64,000 nucleotides of DNA from Shimia sp047124445. Its GTDB lineage: Bacteria; Pseudomonadota; Alphaproteobacteria; Rhodobacterales; Rhodobacteraceae. Shown in pieces: positions 1 to 8,574 of the stretch. The stretch is taken from contig NZ_CP138921.1 of assembly GCF_047124445.1 (NCBI RefSeq), forward strand, positions 1,550,001-1,614,000, read 5' to 3'. Position numbers and translations under genes: made by a program. Below the pieces are notes generated by a model, which saw only the letters and a list, made by a program, of their open reading frames with translations, was not told the DNA's origin and did no database searches. Within the stretch, counting starts at the first letter, position 1, and every line of letters starts with the position of its first letter.

Positions 1-873
1 GTAGCCTTTCACAATCTCGACCGCCTTGGCGACAAACTCGTCATACAGGCTCTCATGCACGTAGATACGCTCAATGCCACAGCAGCACTGACCGGAGTTG
101 AACATCGCGCCGTCGATCAGCGTGTCGACGGCCGCATCCAGATCAGCGTCTTCCATGACATAGCCCGGATCTTTGCCACCCAGCTCGGTGCCAACGCCGG
201 TGAAGGTGCCTGCCGCCGCGCGCTCCATCGCCTGACCGCCACCCACCGAGCCGGTGAAGTTCACAAAATCAAACGCATTGCCCGCGATTAACTCATTGGT
301 CACGTCGTGGCTCAGGAACACGTTCTGGAAGACGTCTTCCGGCACACCGGCAGAGTGGAATGCTTGCGCCATGCGCTCGCCAACGACCAGCGTTTGCGTC
401 GCGTGTTTCAGCATCACCGTGTTGCCCGCAATCAGCGCAGGCGCAACAGTGTTAATGGCGGTCATGTAAGGGTAGTTCCAAGGCGCGACGACAAAGACCA
501 CCCCATGCGGAAGGCGCTTGATGTAACGTTTGAAGGTGGCGTCCTCGCCAACTTGAATATCCGCAAGGCTCTCCGCCGCGATGGATGCCATGTGGCTCGC
601 GCGCTCGTTAAAGCCGCCAAACTCGCCGCCATAACGCACCGGACGGCCCATCATCTTGGCAATCTCAGGCACGATCTCTTCGTTCATTGCGCCAACAGCC
701 GCGACACCGGCCATCACCAGATCCACGCGCTCCTGCAACGGCCGCGCCGCCCAAGCTTTCTGCGCCTCCTTTGCGCGTTTCGCGGCGGCAAAGGCCTCAT
801 CCGCGCTCAGCACAGGGCGTTCTGCAAAAACCGATCCGTCGATCGGAGAAATACACGTCAACATGCCGCTCAT
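1..873 (-). CDS. Aldehyde dehydrogenase family protein (3' end outside window)
   Basis: An open minus-strand frame begins with ATG at 873 and runs off the window after 291 codons. It reads as an NAD(P)-dependent aldehyde dehydrogenase: MSGMLTCISPIDGS at the N-terminus, APWNYPY near the cofactor site, the NFTGS nucleotide motif, ELGGKDP with the general-base Glu, and NSGQCCCGIERIYVH with the catalytic Cys inside a run of three. About the last third of a usual 450-500 residue enzyme is missing. It lies 90 bp downstream of the glutamine-synthetase-like gene on the same strand and probably ends the same operon. It would oxidise an aldehyde, plausibly from a gamma-glutamylated amine, but the substrate is inferred from context only. 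Confidence 0.92.
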   Translation of the reverse strand, partial: MSGMLTCISPIDGSVFAERPVLSADEAFAAAKRAKEAQKAWAARPLQERVDLVMAGVAAVGAMNEEIVPEIAKMMGRPVRYGGEFGGFNERASHMASIAAESLADIQVGEDATFKRYIKRLPHGVVFVVAPWNYPYMTAINTVAPALIAGNTVMLKHATQTLVVGERMAQAFHSAGVPEDVFQNVFLSHDVTNELIAGNAFDFVNFTGSVGGGQAMERAAAGTFTGVGTELGGKDPGYVMEDADLDAAVDTLIDGAMFNSGQCCCGIERIYVHESLYDEFVAKAVEIVKGY

Positions 874-963
874 GGCAACACTCCATCCAGAGGGGGCACC
901 TGCCCCGCTTTTCTTAGTTCACTAGTATGCCGGTGTAGCGAGAGGAGCCCCCTCGCGCCGGTC

Positions 964-2328
964 TTAGGCCCGCTCAAACCCGCGGGCAATTTCCCAATCG
1001 GTCACAACCGCCTCAAAGGCTTCCTGCTCCCATTCCGCCATGCGCACATAGTGGTCGACCACCGCATCGCCCATAGCCTCACGCAGCATCTTGGACCCAC
1101 GTAGGGCCTCGGTTGCGTCTTTCAATGTGGTTGGGATCTGCGCGTTGCTGTTCTCATAGGCATCTCCGCTCAACGGCGCGCCCGGATCACATTTTTCCTC
1201 AATGCCCTTGATGCCTGCGGCCAACAGCGCGGCGATCGCCAGATAAGGGTTCATATCCGCGCCCGGCACGCGACATTCCACGCGCACCGCCTTGGTGCTG
1301 TCCCCGCAAAGACGGAAGGCCGCCGTGCGGTTGTCAACTGACCAGACCTTCGCCGTGGGCGCAAAGCTGCCCTTCTGGAAGCGTTTGTAGCTGTTCACAT
1401 AGGGCGCGAGGAACACGGTGATATCATCGGCATACTTCAGCAAGCCGCCCAGGTAGTGGCGCGCCAGCTCGGACATGCCGAGATCCGCATCCGCGTCATA
1501 GAACGCAGGCACCCCGTCTTTGGTCCAGAGCGACTGGTGCACGTGGCTGGCGCTGCCCACTTTGTCGTGACGCCACTTGGGCAAGAACGACACCGCGTGG
1601 CCCTGCTGCCAGCCGATTTCCTTGGCGGCGTGTTTGGCAACGGTGTGGTTTTCTGCTGCATCCATCGCGCTGCCGTAGCGGATATTGAGCTCTTCCTGCC
1701 CGGTCTCGGCCTCGCCTTTGGAGCCTTCAATTGGAATACCAGACGCATAAAGACCGTTGCGCAGAGTGCGCATCACGCCTTCTTCTTTGGTGGTCTGCAG
1801 GATGTGGTAGTCTTCGTTATAAGCGCTGATCGGGGTCAGATCGCGGTAGCCGGATTTGCTCAGCTCTTCAAAGCTTTGCTCAAAGATAAAGAACTCCAGC
1901 TCGGTTGCGGATACGGCTTCAAAACCCATTTCCGCCAGCCGCGCCACCTGCTTCTTCAGCATACCGCGCGGGGAGTGTTCAATGTCGTGATGGCCGTGAT
2001 GGTCCATCACGTCGCAAATCACCAGAGCAGTGCCTTCCAGCCAGGCCGCCTTACGCAGCGTGCTAAGGTCCGGCTTCATGATGTAGTCGCCATAGCCCGC
2101 AGACCAACTGGTGGAGGCGTAGCCTTCCACCGTGTGCATCTCCAGATCAGTCGCCAGCAGGTAGTTGCAGCAATGGGTCTCTTCCCAGGCGCTGTCGACA
2201 AAATGCTGCGCCACAAAACGCTTGCCCATCAGGCGGCCCTGCATGTCCACAATACAGGCCAGAACGGTGTCGATCTCGCCGCTGGCGCTCAGCGCGCCCA
2301 GTTCTTCTAGGGTCAGGTTGCCAGACAT
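964..2328 (-). CDS. Glutamine synthetase family protein (gamma-glutamyl-amine synthetase-like)
   Basis: At 454 residues this is the size of GlnT/PuuA-type ligases. Visible motifs are ATELEFFIF and EAETGQEELNIRYGSA (metal-binding glutamates), SHVHQSLW (His of the active site), and DNRTAAFRLCGDS followed by RVECRVPGADMNPYLA near the C-terminus. The family joins glutamate to ammonia or an amine using ATP. The adenylylation-loop signature of housekeeping GlnA is not obvious. Neighbours (TRAP transporter, aldehyde dehydrogenase, formylglutamate amidohydrolase-like enzyme) fit catabolism through gamma-glutamylated intermediates better than ammonia assimilation. That role is inference. Confidence 0.9.
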   Translation of the reverse strand: MSGNLTLEELGALSASGEIDTVLACIVDMQGRLMGKRFVAQHFVDSAWEETHCCNYLLATDLEMHTVEGYASTSWSAGYGDYIMKPDLSTLRKAAWLEGTALVICDVMDHHGHHDIEHSPRGMLKKQVARLAEMGFEAVSATELEFFIFEQSFEELSKSGYRDLTPISAYNEDYHILQTTKEEGVMRTLRNGLYASGIPIEGSKGEAETGQEELNIRYGSAMDAAENHTVAKHAAKEIGWQQGHAVSFLPKWRHDKVGSASHVHQSLWTKDGVPAFYDADADLGMSELARHYLGGLLKYADDITVFLAPYVNSYKRFQKGSFAPTAKVWSVDNRTAAFRLCGDSTKAVRVECRVPGADMNPYLAIAALLAAGIKGIEEKCDPGAPLSGDAYENSNAQIPTTLKDATEALRGSKMLREAMGDAVVDHYVRMAEWEQEAFEAVVTDWEIARGFERA

Positions 2329-2377
2329 CTGATGCGCATTCCTTTGTATCGGGCCTTCGCGTGGCGTGTTTTGTCAC

Positions 2378-2407
2378 CGAAGCCCCGGCACAACAACCGG
2401 GGCTTCG
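2378..2407 (-). terminator. Stem-loop between TRAP binding-protein gene and GS-like gene
   Basis: A perfect 11-bp stem (2378-2388 with 2397-2407) and an 8-nt loop lie just after the stop codon of the binding-protein gene. There is no long U-run on the minus strand. Such stem-loops often stabilise the upstream message and lower expression of downstream genes, which fits a high-copy binding protein. Confidence 0.6.
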
Positions 2408-2429
2408 CAGTTCTCAAGACTAAGGGATC

Positions 2430-3464
2430 TTAGCCGTAACGGTATGGGCGGCCAGCCGCCTGCATGTCCGCGTTGTACTTCTTGAAGATTTCCACAACTT
2501 TCGCCTTGGTTGGGCTTTCGGCTGCGATCTCATCCCAGAACTTCACGGCTGCGGTTTCCACCTGTGCCCATTCATCATCCGGAATGGTGGTCAGCTGCAT
2601 CTTGGTGCCGTTGACACGCAGGTTGGCTTCGCCACCCCAATACCACCACTGACGGTAGTAGTGCGACTGGTCACAGCAGACGCGGAACAGGGTCTGCAGA
2701 TCTTCTGGCAACTCGTTCCAACGGCCCTGGTTGGCAAAGAAGCTGCCCGCCCATGCGCCGGAGATGTTATTGGTCAGGAAGTAGTTGGTCACGTCGGCCC
2801 AACCCACGGTGTAGTCTTCGGTGATGCCGGACCATGCGATACCGTCCAACTCGCCGGTCTGAACCGCCACCTCGATGTCTTCCCATGGCAGGGTCACTGG
2901 CACCACGCCGAACTGGCTCAGGAAGCGGCCCGCGGTTGGGAAGGTGAAGACGCGCTTGCCTTTGAGGTCGGCGAGCGAGTTGATTGGGTCTTTGGTGGCA
3001 AAGTGGCATGGGTCCCATGCACCGGCGCTGATGTGCTTCACACCCACTTTGGAATACTCTTCGTCCCAAATCTCGTTCAGGCCGTACTGGTTGAACAGCA
3101 CAGGCACGTCGAGGCTGTAACGCGAACCAAACGGGAAGTAGCCGCCAAACACGGTCACTTCGGTTGGGGACGCCATGGAGTCATCGTCTGACTGCACTGC
3201 GTCGATGGTGCCGCGCTGCATCGCACGAAACAGCTCACCGGTCGGGACCAGCTGGTCGGCGTAGAACAGTTCGATCTGCATGCGGTCGCCTGCGATCTTG
3301 TTGAACATGTTGATCGCCGGATCGATCACGTGTGCTGCCAGCGACGGACCCGCATAGGTCTGCATACGCCATTTGATGGTGCCGGAAGCCAGCGCCGGGG
3401 TGGCCAGTGGTGCGGCCATCGCCCCAACACCAGCGGTCTGAAGAAACTTACGTCTTGTCGTCAT
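2430..3464 (-). CDS. TRAP transporter substrate-binding protein (DctP family)
   Basis: A 344-residue periplasmic solute receptor. The N-terminus MTTRRKFLQTAGVGAMAAPLATPALAS is a Tat-like signal ending in an Ala-x-Ala site. The body has family hallmarks: MQTYAGPSL, INMFNKIAGDRMQIELFYADQLVPTGE, LADLKGKRVFTFPTAG, and ELDGIAWSG near the ligand cleft. The aromatic-rich segment near residue 265 (SHYYRQWWYWGGE) is typical of receptors for alpha-keto or other organic acids. It forms one operon with the two permease genes upstream. The ligand is unknown; genes for glutamyl and amine metabolism suggest a nitrogenous organic acid. Confidence 0.93.
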   Translation of the reverse strand: MTTRRKFLQTAGVGAMAAPLATPALASGTIKWRMQTYAGPSLAAHVIDPAINMFNKIAGDRMQIELFYADQLVPTGELFRAMQRGTIDAVQSDDDSMASPTEVTVFGGYFPFGSRYSLDVPVLFNQYGLNEIWDEEYSKVGVKHISAGAWDPCHFATKDPINSLADLKGKRVFTFPTAGRFLSQFGVVPVTLPWEDIEVAVQTGELDGIAWSGITEDYTVGWADVTNYFLTNNISGAWAGSFFANQGRWNELPEDLQTLFRVCCDQSHYYRQWWYWGGEANLRVNGTKMQLTTIPDDEWAQVETAAVKFWDEIAAESPTKAKVVEIFKKYNADMQAAGRPYRYG

Positions 3465-3517
3465 CTCTTACTCTCCTTGTTGCGTTTCGGCCCCGTTTGC
3501 GGCGCTCTTTTCTGTTG

Positions 3518-4840
3518 TTATTTTCCGTAAACATAGTTCGGCAGCCACAGCGCGATCTGCGGGAAGATCATGACCAAAGCCAAGGCCAGGACCATCACCG
3601 CCACAAAGGGCACAATGCTGCGATAAATGTCGCGTAGGGTGACTTCTTTGGGCGCCATGGCCCGCATGAGAAACAGGTTGTAGCCGAAAGGCGGCGTCAT
3701 ATAGGCGATCTGTGTGGTGATCGTGTACAGCACGCCATACCAGATCAGATCAAAGCCCAGCACCTTCACCAGCGGCACATAGAGCGGCGCCACAATCACC
3801 AGCATCGCAGTGTCATCCAGGAAGGTGCCCATGATGATGAAGCTCAACTGCATCAGGATCAGGATCATCCATGGCTCCAGACCCAGCTGCTCGGTGAACA
3901 GGTTGTCGATGGCCTTGACCGCGCCCAAACCGTCAAACACCGCGCCAAAACCCAGCGCCGCCAGAATGATCCACATAAACATGCAGGAAATACCGAGCGT
4001 GCTGCGCACGGATTTCTCGAACACTTCGCGGGTCATACGGCCCTTCAGGACTGCCGCGACAAAAGCGGTGATCGCGCCAATTGCCGAGCTCTCCACCAGC
4101 GAGGTCCAGCCGTTCACAAAGGGGATCATCATAGTGGCGAAGATCACAATTGGCAGCAGGCCGGCGCGCAGCAGTTTCATCTTTTCGGCGCGGCTGATGT
4201 TACGCTCGGCTTCTGGCAGAGCGGGGCCAAGTTCCGGCTGAATGCGGCATCGGATCACCACATACAGGATGAACATCGCCGCCATCATCAGGCCCGGGAA
4301 CACCCCGGCGAGCCACAGCTGCCCAACCGGCTGGCGCGCGATCATGGCGTAGAGCACCAGAACCACAGAGGGCGGCACTAGAATACCCAAGCTTGAGCCA
4401 GCCTGAATAACCCCGGTGACCATGCGTTTGTCATAGCCTCGCTTCAGCAGTTCCGGCAGCGCGATAGTGGCGCCAATTGCCATACCCGCCACGCTCAAAC
4501 CGTTCATCGCGGACACCAGAACCATCAGCAGAATGGTGCCAATGGCCAGCCCGCCTCTGACGGGCCCCATCCAGACGTGGAACATCTTGTAGAGATCGTC
4601 GGCAATCTTGGACTCGCTGAGCACGTAGCCCATGAAGATGAACATCGGCAGCGTCAGCAGCGGATACCATTTCATCAGTTTCATCGCGGCAGAGAAGCCA
4701 ATATCGGAGCCTCCCGTGCCCCAAAGCAATACCGCTGCCAGCACGCCGACAAAGCCAATTGCGCCAAAGACACGCTGCCCGGTCATGAGCATCAGCATCA
4801 TGGTCGAGAACATCAGAATGGCGATCATTTCGTAAGACAT
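3518..4840 (-). CDS. TRAP transporter large permease (DctM family)
   Basis: A 440-residue polytopic inner-membrane protein with the expected dozen or so hydrophobic segments. Family signatures seen are LTLPMFIFMGYVLSES, GGLAIGTILLMVLVSAMNGLSVAGMAIGATIALPELLKRGYDK, AGSSLGILVPPSVVLVLYA and TPPFGYNLF near the C-terminus. It is the ion-coupled transport subunit working with the small permease, whose stop codon overlaps this start (ATG within 4838-4840). Confidence 0.95.
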   Translation of the reverse strand: MSYEMIAILMFSTMMLMLMTGQRVFGAIGFVGVLAAVLLWGTGGSDIGFSAAMKLMKWYPLLTLPMFIFMGYVLSESKIADDLYKMFHVWMGPVRGGLAIGTILLMVLVSAMNGLSVAGMAIGATIALPELLKRGYDKRMVTGVIQAGSSLGILVPPSVVLVLYAMIARQPVGQLWLAGVFPGLMMAAMFILYVVIRCRIQPELGPALPEAERNISRAEKMKLLRAGLLPIVIFATMMIPFVNGWTSLVESSAIGAITAFVAAVLKGRMTREVFEKSVRSTLGISCMFMWIILAALGFGAVFDGLGAVKAIDNLFTEQLGLEPWMILILMQLSFIIMGTFLDDTAMLVIVAPLYVPLVKVLGFDLIWYGVLYTITTQIAYMTPPFGYNLFLMRAMAPKEVTLRDIYRSIVPFVAVMVLALALVMIFPQIALWLPNYVYGK

Positions 4841-5436
4841 TAGTAGTCCACCCCACGAATGCGCGCGATGTCTTTCATGAGCTCAGAAATCGCCTGCAAG
4901 AGCATAAGAATAAAGCCAAAAAGCATGATCAGCTTAATTGGCCAGAGAACCGGGCGCCAGGCCGTCGGGCTGCGCTCGATGTATCCGATGATTTCACTGG
5001 CAGCCTCTTTGCCGCCGGTGATGTAGGCCACAACCAGGTCCTTGTAGAAGGTGTATGGCTCAACCCCGAAGTGCCCCAGTGAGTAGGCGCTGGAGCCAAC
5101 CGCCCCGTGGATCAGGATCACCAGATAGAATCCTAGGAAGAACACGGTCATGGCGTCGACAATCGCACGTTGGCGTAGCGTCCACTCGCCATAGAACAAG
5201 TCCATCCGCACGTTGGAGCCCATCTGTACCGCGTAAGGCCCGCCAAGGATGTAGTAGGCCACCATGGCAAATTGCGCCATTTCCAGCGTCCACATCGACG
5301 GTGTCATGAAGGTCTTGGAAAACGACGACCACAGCAGGATCGCCATCATGACAAAGATGCCATACATGACAAACCGGCCAATCTTGCGGTTAAACCAGTC
5401 GACGCCGTGGATGTAGTAGCGAATGAGCTTGGGCAT
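4840..5436 (-). CDS. TRAP transporter small permease (DctQ family)
   Basis: A 198-residue membrane protein with four hydrophobic helices, including FVMYGIFVMMAILLWSSF and the charged-then-hydrophobic VRMDLFYGEWTLRQRAIVDAMTVFFLGFYLV typical of DctQ. A hydrophilic insert near residues 125-160 makes it slightly longer than many homologues. It shares single-base or codon overlaps with both the amidohydrolase gene (5436) and the large permease gene (4840), which indicates translational coupling. Confidence 0.92.
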   Translation of the reverse strand: MPKLIRYYIHGVDWFNRKIGRFVMYGIFVMMAILLWSSFSKTFMTPSMWTLEMAQFAMVAYYILGGPYAVQMGSNVRMDLFYGEWTLRQRAIVDAMTVFFLGFYLVILIHGAVGSSAYSLGHFGVEPYTFYKDLVVAYITGGKEAASEIIGYIERSPTAWRPVLWPIKLIMLFGFILMLLQAISELMKDIARIRGVDY

Positions 5437-6227
5437 CAGCTGATCTCCCCCGCAGCGCGCAGCTCTGCCATGCCTTGGGCAATGGCGGCTTCCAGCGCGT
5501 CGGTAATCTCTGCCGCTTTGGCGTCGTCCGCCAACAGGTCATTGCGCACCTCAAGCATCACATTAGGCAGCTTATTGGGCAGCGCGTAGGCCTTGAGCGA
5601 GTGCGTGACGCCATGCTCAGGACCATAGGGGTCATTGCGCAGCGTTACAAAAGGGCCGTCCGCCATGGAATTCAGCATGCTGTCGGCCAACCGTGTGTCG
5701 CGATCATGCAAAATGCCAATCTCCACCGCACGTTGCTTGCCGTGATACACTGGCGTGAAGCTGTGGACCGTGACAATTGCCTTCGGATGCACCACCTCGA
5801 TCACCTGCTCCACCGCCTCTTTGAACGGTTGGTAGATCTGGGTCACCCGCGCCCGGCGCTCTGCTTCGGACAGATCCACGTTGCCGGGAATCTCAAAAAT
5901 CTCGCTTTTGGCTGGCACCGCATCCTTGGCTTCCGGCGGGCGATTGCAGTCATACAGCAGCCGCGAAACGCCGCCGGCCACCAGCGTGCAATCAAACCGC
6001 GTGGCCAGCTCGCGGGTCAGCGTGAGCGCGCCGGGATCCCAAGCCACATGGCTGCGGCGCACCGCGTCATCAAGGCCAAGGTCCCCAAAAGCGTCGGGGA
6101 AATGGCAGGAGGCATGTTCGCACACAAACAGAATATCACAGGGCGCCACCGCGCCCTCGATCATCACTGCCTCTGAATCGTCTAGAGTCATGTTGGTCCT
6201 GTCGTGCCAATTCGCATTTGTGAACAA
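5436..6227 (-). CDS. N-formylglutamate amidohydrolase family protein
   Basis: A 263-residue zinc hydrolase-like protein. Recognisable pieces are CEHASCHFP (family FVCEHAS motif with metal ligands), HVAWDPGA, LYDCNRPPEAKDAVP and AIVTVHSFTPVYHGKQRAVEIGILHD (second metal ligand region). HutG-type relatives hydrolyse N-formylglutamate in histidine degradation, but no other hut genes are present. The gene is first in a minus-strand operon with a TRAP transporter and a glutamine-synthetase-like enzyme, so the physiological substrate may be another N-acyl glutamate or a gamma-glutamyl compound. It starts 110 bp from the divergent RpiR gene. Confidence 0.88.
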   Translation of the reverse strand: MFTNANWHDRTNMTLDDSEAVMIEGAVAPCDILFVCEHASCHFPDAFGDLGLDDAVRRSHVAWDPGALTLTRELATRFDCTLVAGGVSRLLYDCNRPPEAKDAVPAKSEIFEIPGNVDLSEAERRARVTQIYQPFKEAVEQVIEVVHPKAIVTVHSFTPVYHGKQRAVEIGILHDRDTRLADSMLNSMADGPFVTLRNDPYGPEHGVTHSLKAYALPNKLPNVMLEVRNDLLADDAKAAEITDALEAAIAQGMAELRAAGEIS

Positions 6228-6337
6228 ACTTCTTCAGAGTCACCCATCCTGTCAATAATTATTCTGAAAATTTTTCTTCTCAGGTCGAAGCTTTGAAACT
6301 ATGCTTACATTTGTAGCAGTTAGTAAGTGGACATCCC
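6228..6337. promoter_or_regulatory. Divergent promoter region between catabolic operon and RpiR gene
   Basis: This 110-bp AT-rich gap separates the divergent starts. It holds a near-palindrome, TGAAAATTTTTCTTC (about 6272-6286), plausible as an operator for the adjacent RpiR-type regulator. No experimental motif is available to test this, so the operator is a guess. Confidence 0.45.
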
Positions 6338-7201
6338 GTGGCCGACACCGCTCAGGAAACGATAAACAAGATTTATGACAGTTTGACCCGCGCCGAGCGC
6401 CAGCTCGCCGGGGTGATTTTGGAGAACTACCCGATGTCGGGCATGGGCTCGATCACGCGCCTGGCGGAGAAAGCGTCGGTCTCCACCCCCACTGTGGCCC
6501 GCATGGTGCAAAAGCTTGGCTACTCAGGCTTCCCGGAGTTTCAGGACGCCCTGCGCCAAGAGGTAGAAGCCCGCTTCTCTAACCCAATCGCGAAACATGA
6601 AAGCTGGGCCCAAAGCGCCCCGGAGGCCCATATTCTCAACCGCTTCACCGATGCGGTTATGAGCAACATTCGCCAAACCCTGGCCAACATCGATCCGGCC
6701 CAATTTGATGCATTGACCGCCCTACTCGCGGACGAAAAGCGCGCGCTTTACATCACCGGTGGCCGCATCACCCATGCGTTAAGTGAGTATCTGCATCTGC
6801 ACATGCAGGTCATCCGCGCCCGGGTGCGCCATATCCGTTCTACCTCCAATGCCTGGCCACATGATTTGCTGGACATCTCCGAGGGCGACGTGGTGATGAT
6901 CTACGACATTCGACGGTATGAAAACTCCACTTTGCGGCTGGCCGAAATTGCCAAAGAGCGCGGCGCAAAAATCGCTCTGATCACCGATCAATGGCAAAGC
7001 CCGATCAGCCAATACGCCGATGTGTCCCTGAAATGTCGCATCGAAGCCCCGTCTGCCTGGGACTCAACCGTGTCAATGATGCTGCTGTCGGAAACCTTGA
7101 TCGCCGCCGTTCAAGAAGCTCGCTGGGATCAGACGGAGTCCCGCATGCATGCGCTGGAAGACATGTTTGACCAGACAAAAATCTTCCGGAAGTTTGTCTA
7201 A
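6338..7201 (+). CDS. MurR/RpiR family transcriptional regulator
   Basis: A 287-residue regulator starting at GTG 6338. The first roughly 75 residues are an HTH_6 domain (LTRAERQLAGVILENYP, then SVSTPTVARMVQKLGYSGFPEFQDALRQE). Residues from about 110 form a SIS sugar-isomerase-like domain (LYITGGRITHALSEYL, GDVVMIYDIRRYENSTLRLAEIAKERGAKIALITD). Members bind phosphosugars or other small ligands. Its divergent position makes it the likely local regulator of the TRAP/GS-like operon. Confidence 0.92.
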   Translation: MADTAQETINKIYDSLTRAERQLAGVILENYPMSGMGSITRLAEKASVSTPTVARMVQKLGYSGFPEFQDALRQEVEARFSNPIAKHESWAQSAPEAHILNRFTDAVMSNIRQTLANIDPAQFDALTALLADEKRALYITGGRITHALSEYLHLHMQVIRARVRHIRSTSNAWPHDLLDISEGDVVMIYDIRRYENSTLRLAEIAKERGAKIALITDQWQSPISQYADVSLKCRIEAPSAWDSTVSMMLLSETLIAAVQEARWDQTESRMHALEDMFDQTKIFRKFV

Positions 7202-7245
7202 CTCAGACTAACGCGAGGCACAAAACCGCCCCTCGCCCCTGAGTT
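7200..7245 (+). terminator. Two-stage stem-loop after the RpiR gene
   Basis: An outer 7-bp stem (7200-7206 with 7239-7245) encloses an inner 6-bp stem (7213-7218 with 7231-7236), directly at the stop codon. There is no U-tract, so it may be a processing or stability element rather than a classic intrinsic terminator. Confidence 0.5.
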
Positions 7246-7485
7246 GAAGGTGACGCACCTGCGCCGAAATCCCGCCGCATTTCCAAGACCCTGGCCCATT
7301 TCCCCCATAAAAAGCTGGGTTAATAAATTCCTAAATTTTCCCCCTTGGGCACCATTCCCGCCCCTTTCTGACCGCATTCTCCCAACATACTCACTTCCAT
7401 AGGACCGATGAGAACGTCGGCAGTAGTGAGTGACACAGTTAGGTAGGTACAAAGCACAGGCACAGCGCCAGAAAGGGCTGGGACT

Positions 7486-8559
7486 ATGAAAATTTTGGCC
7501 GTTGATGACGACGAACACATCTGCGAACTGCTGTCAGAGGCTGTCGCTGCCAAAACCGATCATAACATTGTCACCGTAACCTCCGGCCCGGACGCCATTC
7601 GCGCCATTGCGAAAGCCAAAGTGCCGTTTGACTGCTTTCTGCTGGATATTCAGATGCCAATCATGGACGGCATCACGCTGGCAAAAAAGATCCGCAAAAT
7701 CAAAGCATACACGCGCACGCCCATTCTGATGCTGACGGCAATGTCGCAAAAGAAATACATCGATGCGGCCTTTGAAGCGGGCGCCACGGACTACGTCACA
7801 AAACCGTTCGACTTCCTGGAACTCTTCACACGGATCACCATCGCCGAGCGTCAAGTTTCCGAGCAACAGGAACTCACCGCCAGTGTCTCGGAGATGGCCG
7901 CCCTGAAGAAAGACCTGATTTTCAACACCGCTCACAGCCTGAGTGAACCGATTGAAATCACCGGCGTCACTCAGCTTGTCGGCTGCATGGCGTTTGAGAA
8001 ACACGTGCTGGACATGCCGCGCCGCCAACGCATGCGCACTCAGGCCTTTGCTGTGAAAATCAACACCGTGGCAAGCGCCTATACCTCCCTGTCAGCAGTG
8101 GCGTTTCGCCAACTCCTGACCGACATAGGCAGCGAGCTGTTGTCCGTCCTGGCCAACAACGACGCTCAAGTGACCTACAAGGGGAACGGTGTGTTTGTCG
8201 GCACCCTACCCCGCAGTGCCGGATATTCCAGCGCGCGCCTGGAAGCAGAACTCAACAGCCGCCTCGAATATGTCCCATCGACGCAAATCGACGGGCTCCA
8301 AAACGATGTGTGCTTTGGCGACGCCATCAAGCTGCGCACCCTGACCCGCGGCGGCGCATTGGACGCACTGCAAAAGGCCGCGGAAAGCGTAATGGAACGC
8401 ACTCCGGGCACGCCCGCAGCGGACTTGCGCAAAACTGTACGCCTGCACCCCGCGTGTGGCTTTCAAACGGAGATGGAGCGCCGCGCTTACGAATCCTTGC
8501 TGCACGACGCCTTAAAAGATGACGGCCAGGCTCCCAAAGTCGCGACAGCGTTTGGCTAA
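7486..8559 (+). CDS. Response regulator with receiver and degenerate GGDEF-like domain
   Basis: A 357-residue protein. Residues 1-120 are a canonical receiver (VDDDE acidic pocket, phospho-Asp 54 in LLDIQMPIMDG, Thr84, Lys107 in VTKPFD). Residues about 185-245 resemble a diguanylate-cyclase fold with the signature lost: AFAVKINTV in place of a metal-binding Asp strand, and YKGNGVFVGTLP where active enzymes have R-x-GGDEF-x-x-x-LP. It is therefore unlikely to make cyclic-di-GMP and may bind a partner or nucleotide. It faces the luxI gene and sits next to a kinase/Hpt set, implying a role in the same signalling circuit. The 240-bp leader has a near-CtrA-like TTAA-N7-CTAA at 7319. Confidence 0.82.
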   Translation: MKILAVDDDEHICELLSEAVAAKTDHNIVTVTSGPDAIRAIAKAKVPFDCFLLDIQMPIMDGITLAKKIRKIKAYTRTPILMLTAMSQKKYIDAAFEAGATDYVTKPFDFLELFTRITIAERQVSEQQELTASVSEMAALKKDLIFNTAHSLSEPIEITGVTQLVGCMAFEKHVLDMPRRQRMRTQAFAVKINTVASAYTSLSAVAFRQLLTDIGSELLSVLANNDAQVTYKGNGVFVGTLPRSAGYSSARLEAELNSRLEYVPSTQIDGLQNDVCFGDAIKLRTLTRGGALDALQKAAESVMERTPGTPAADLRKTVRLHPACGFQTEMERRAYESLLHDALKDDGQAPKVATAFG

Positions 8560-8574
8560 CCGCGACAAGGGGTT

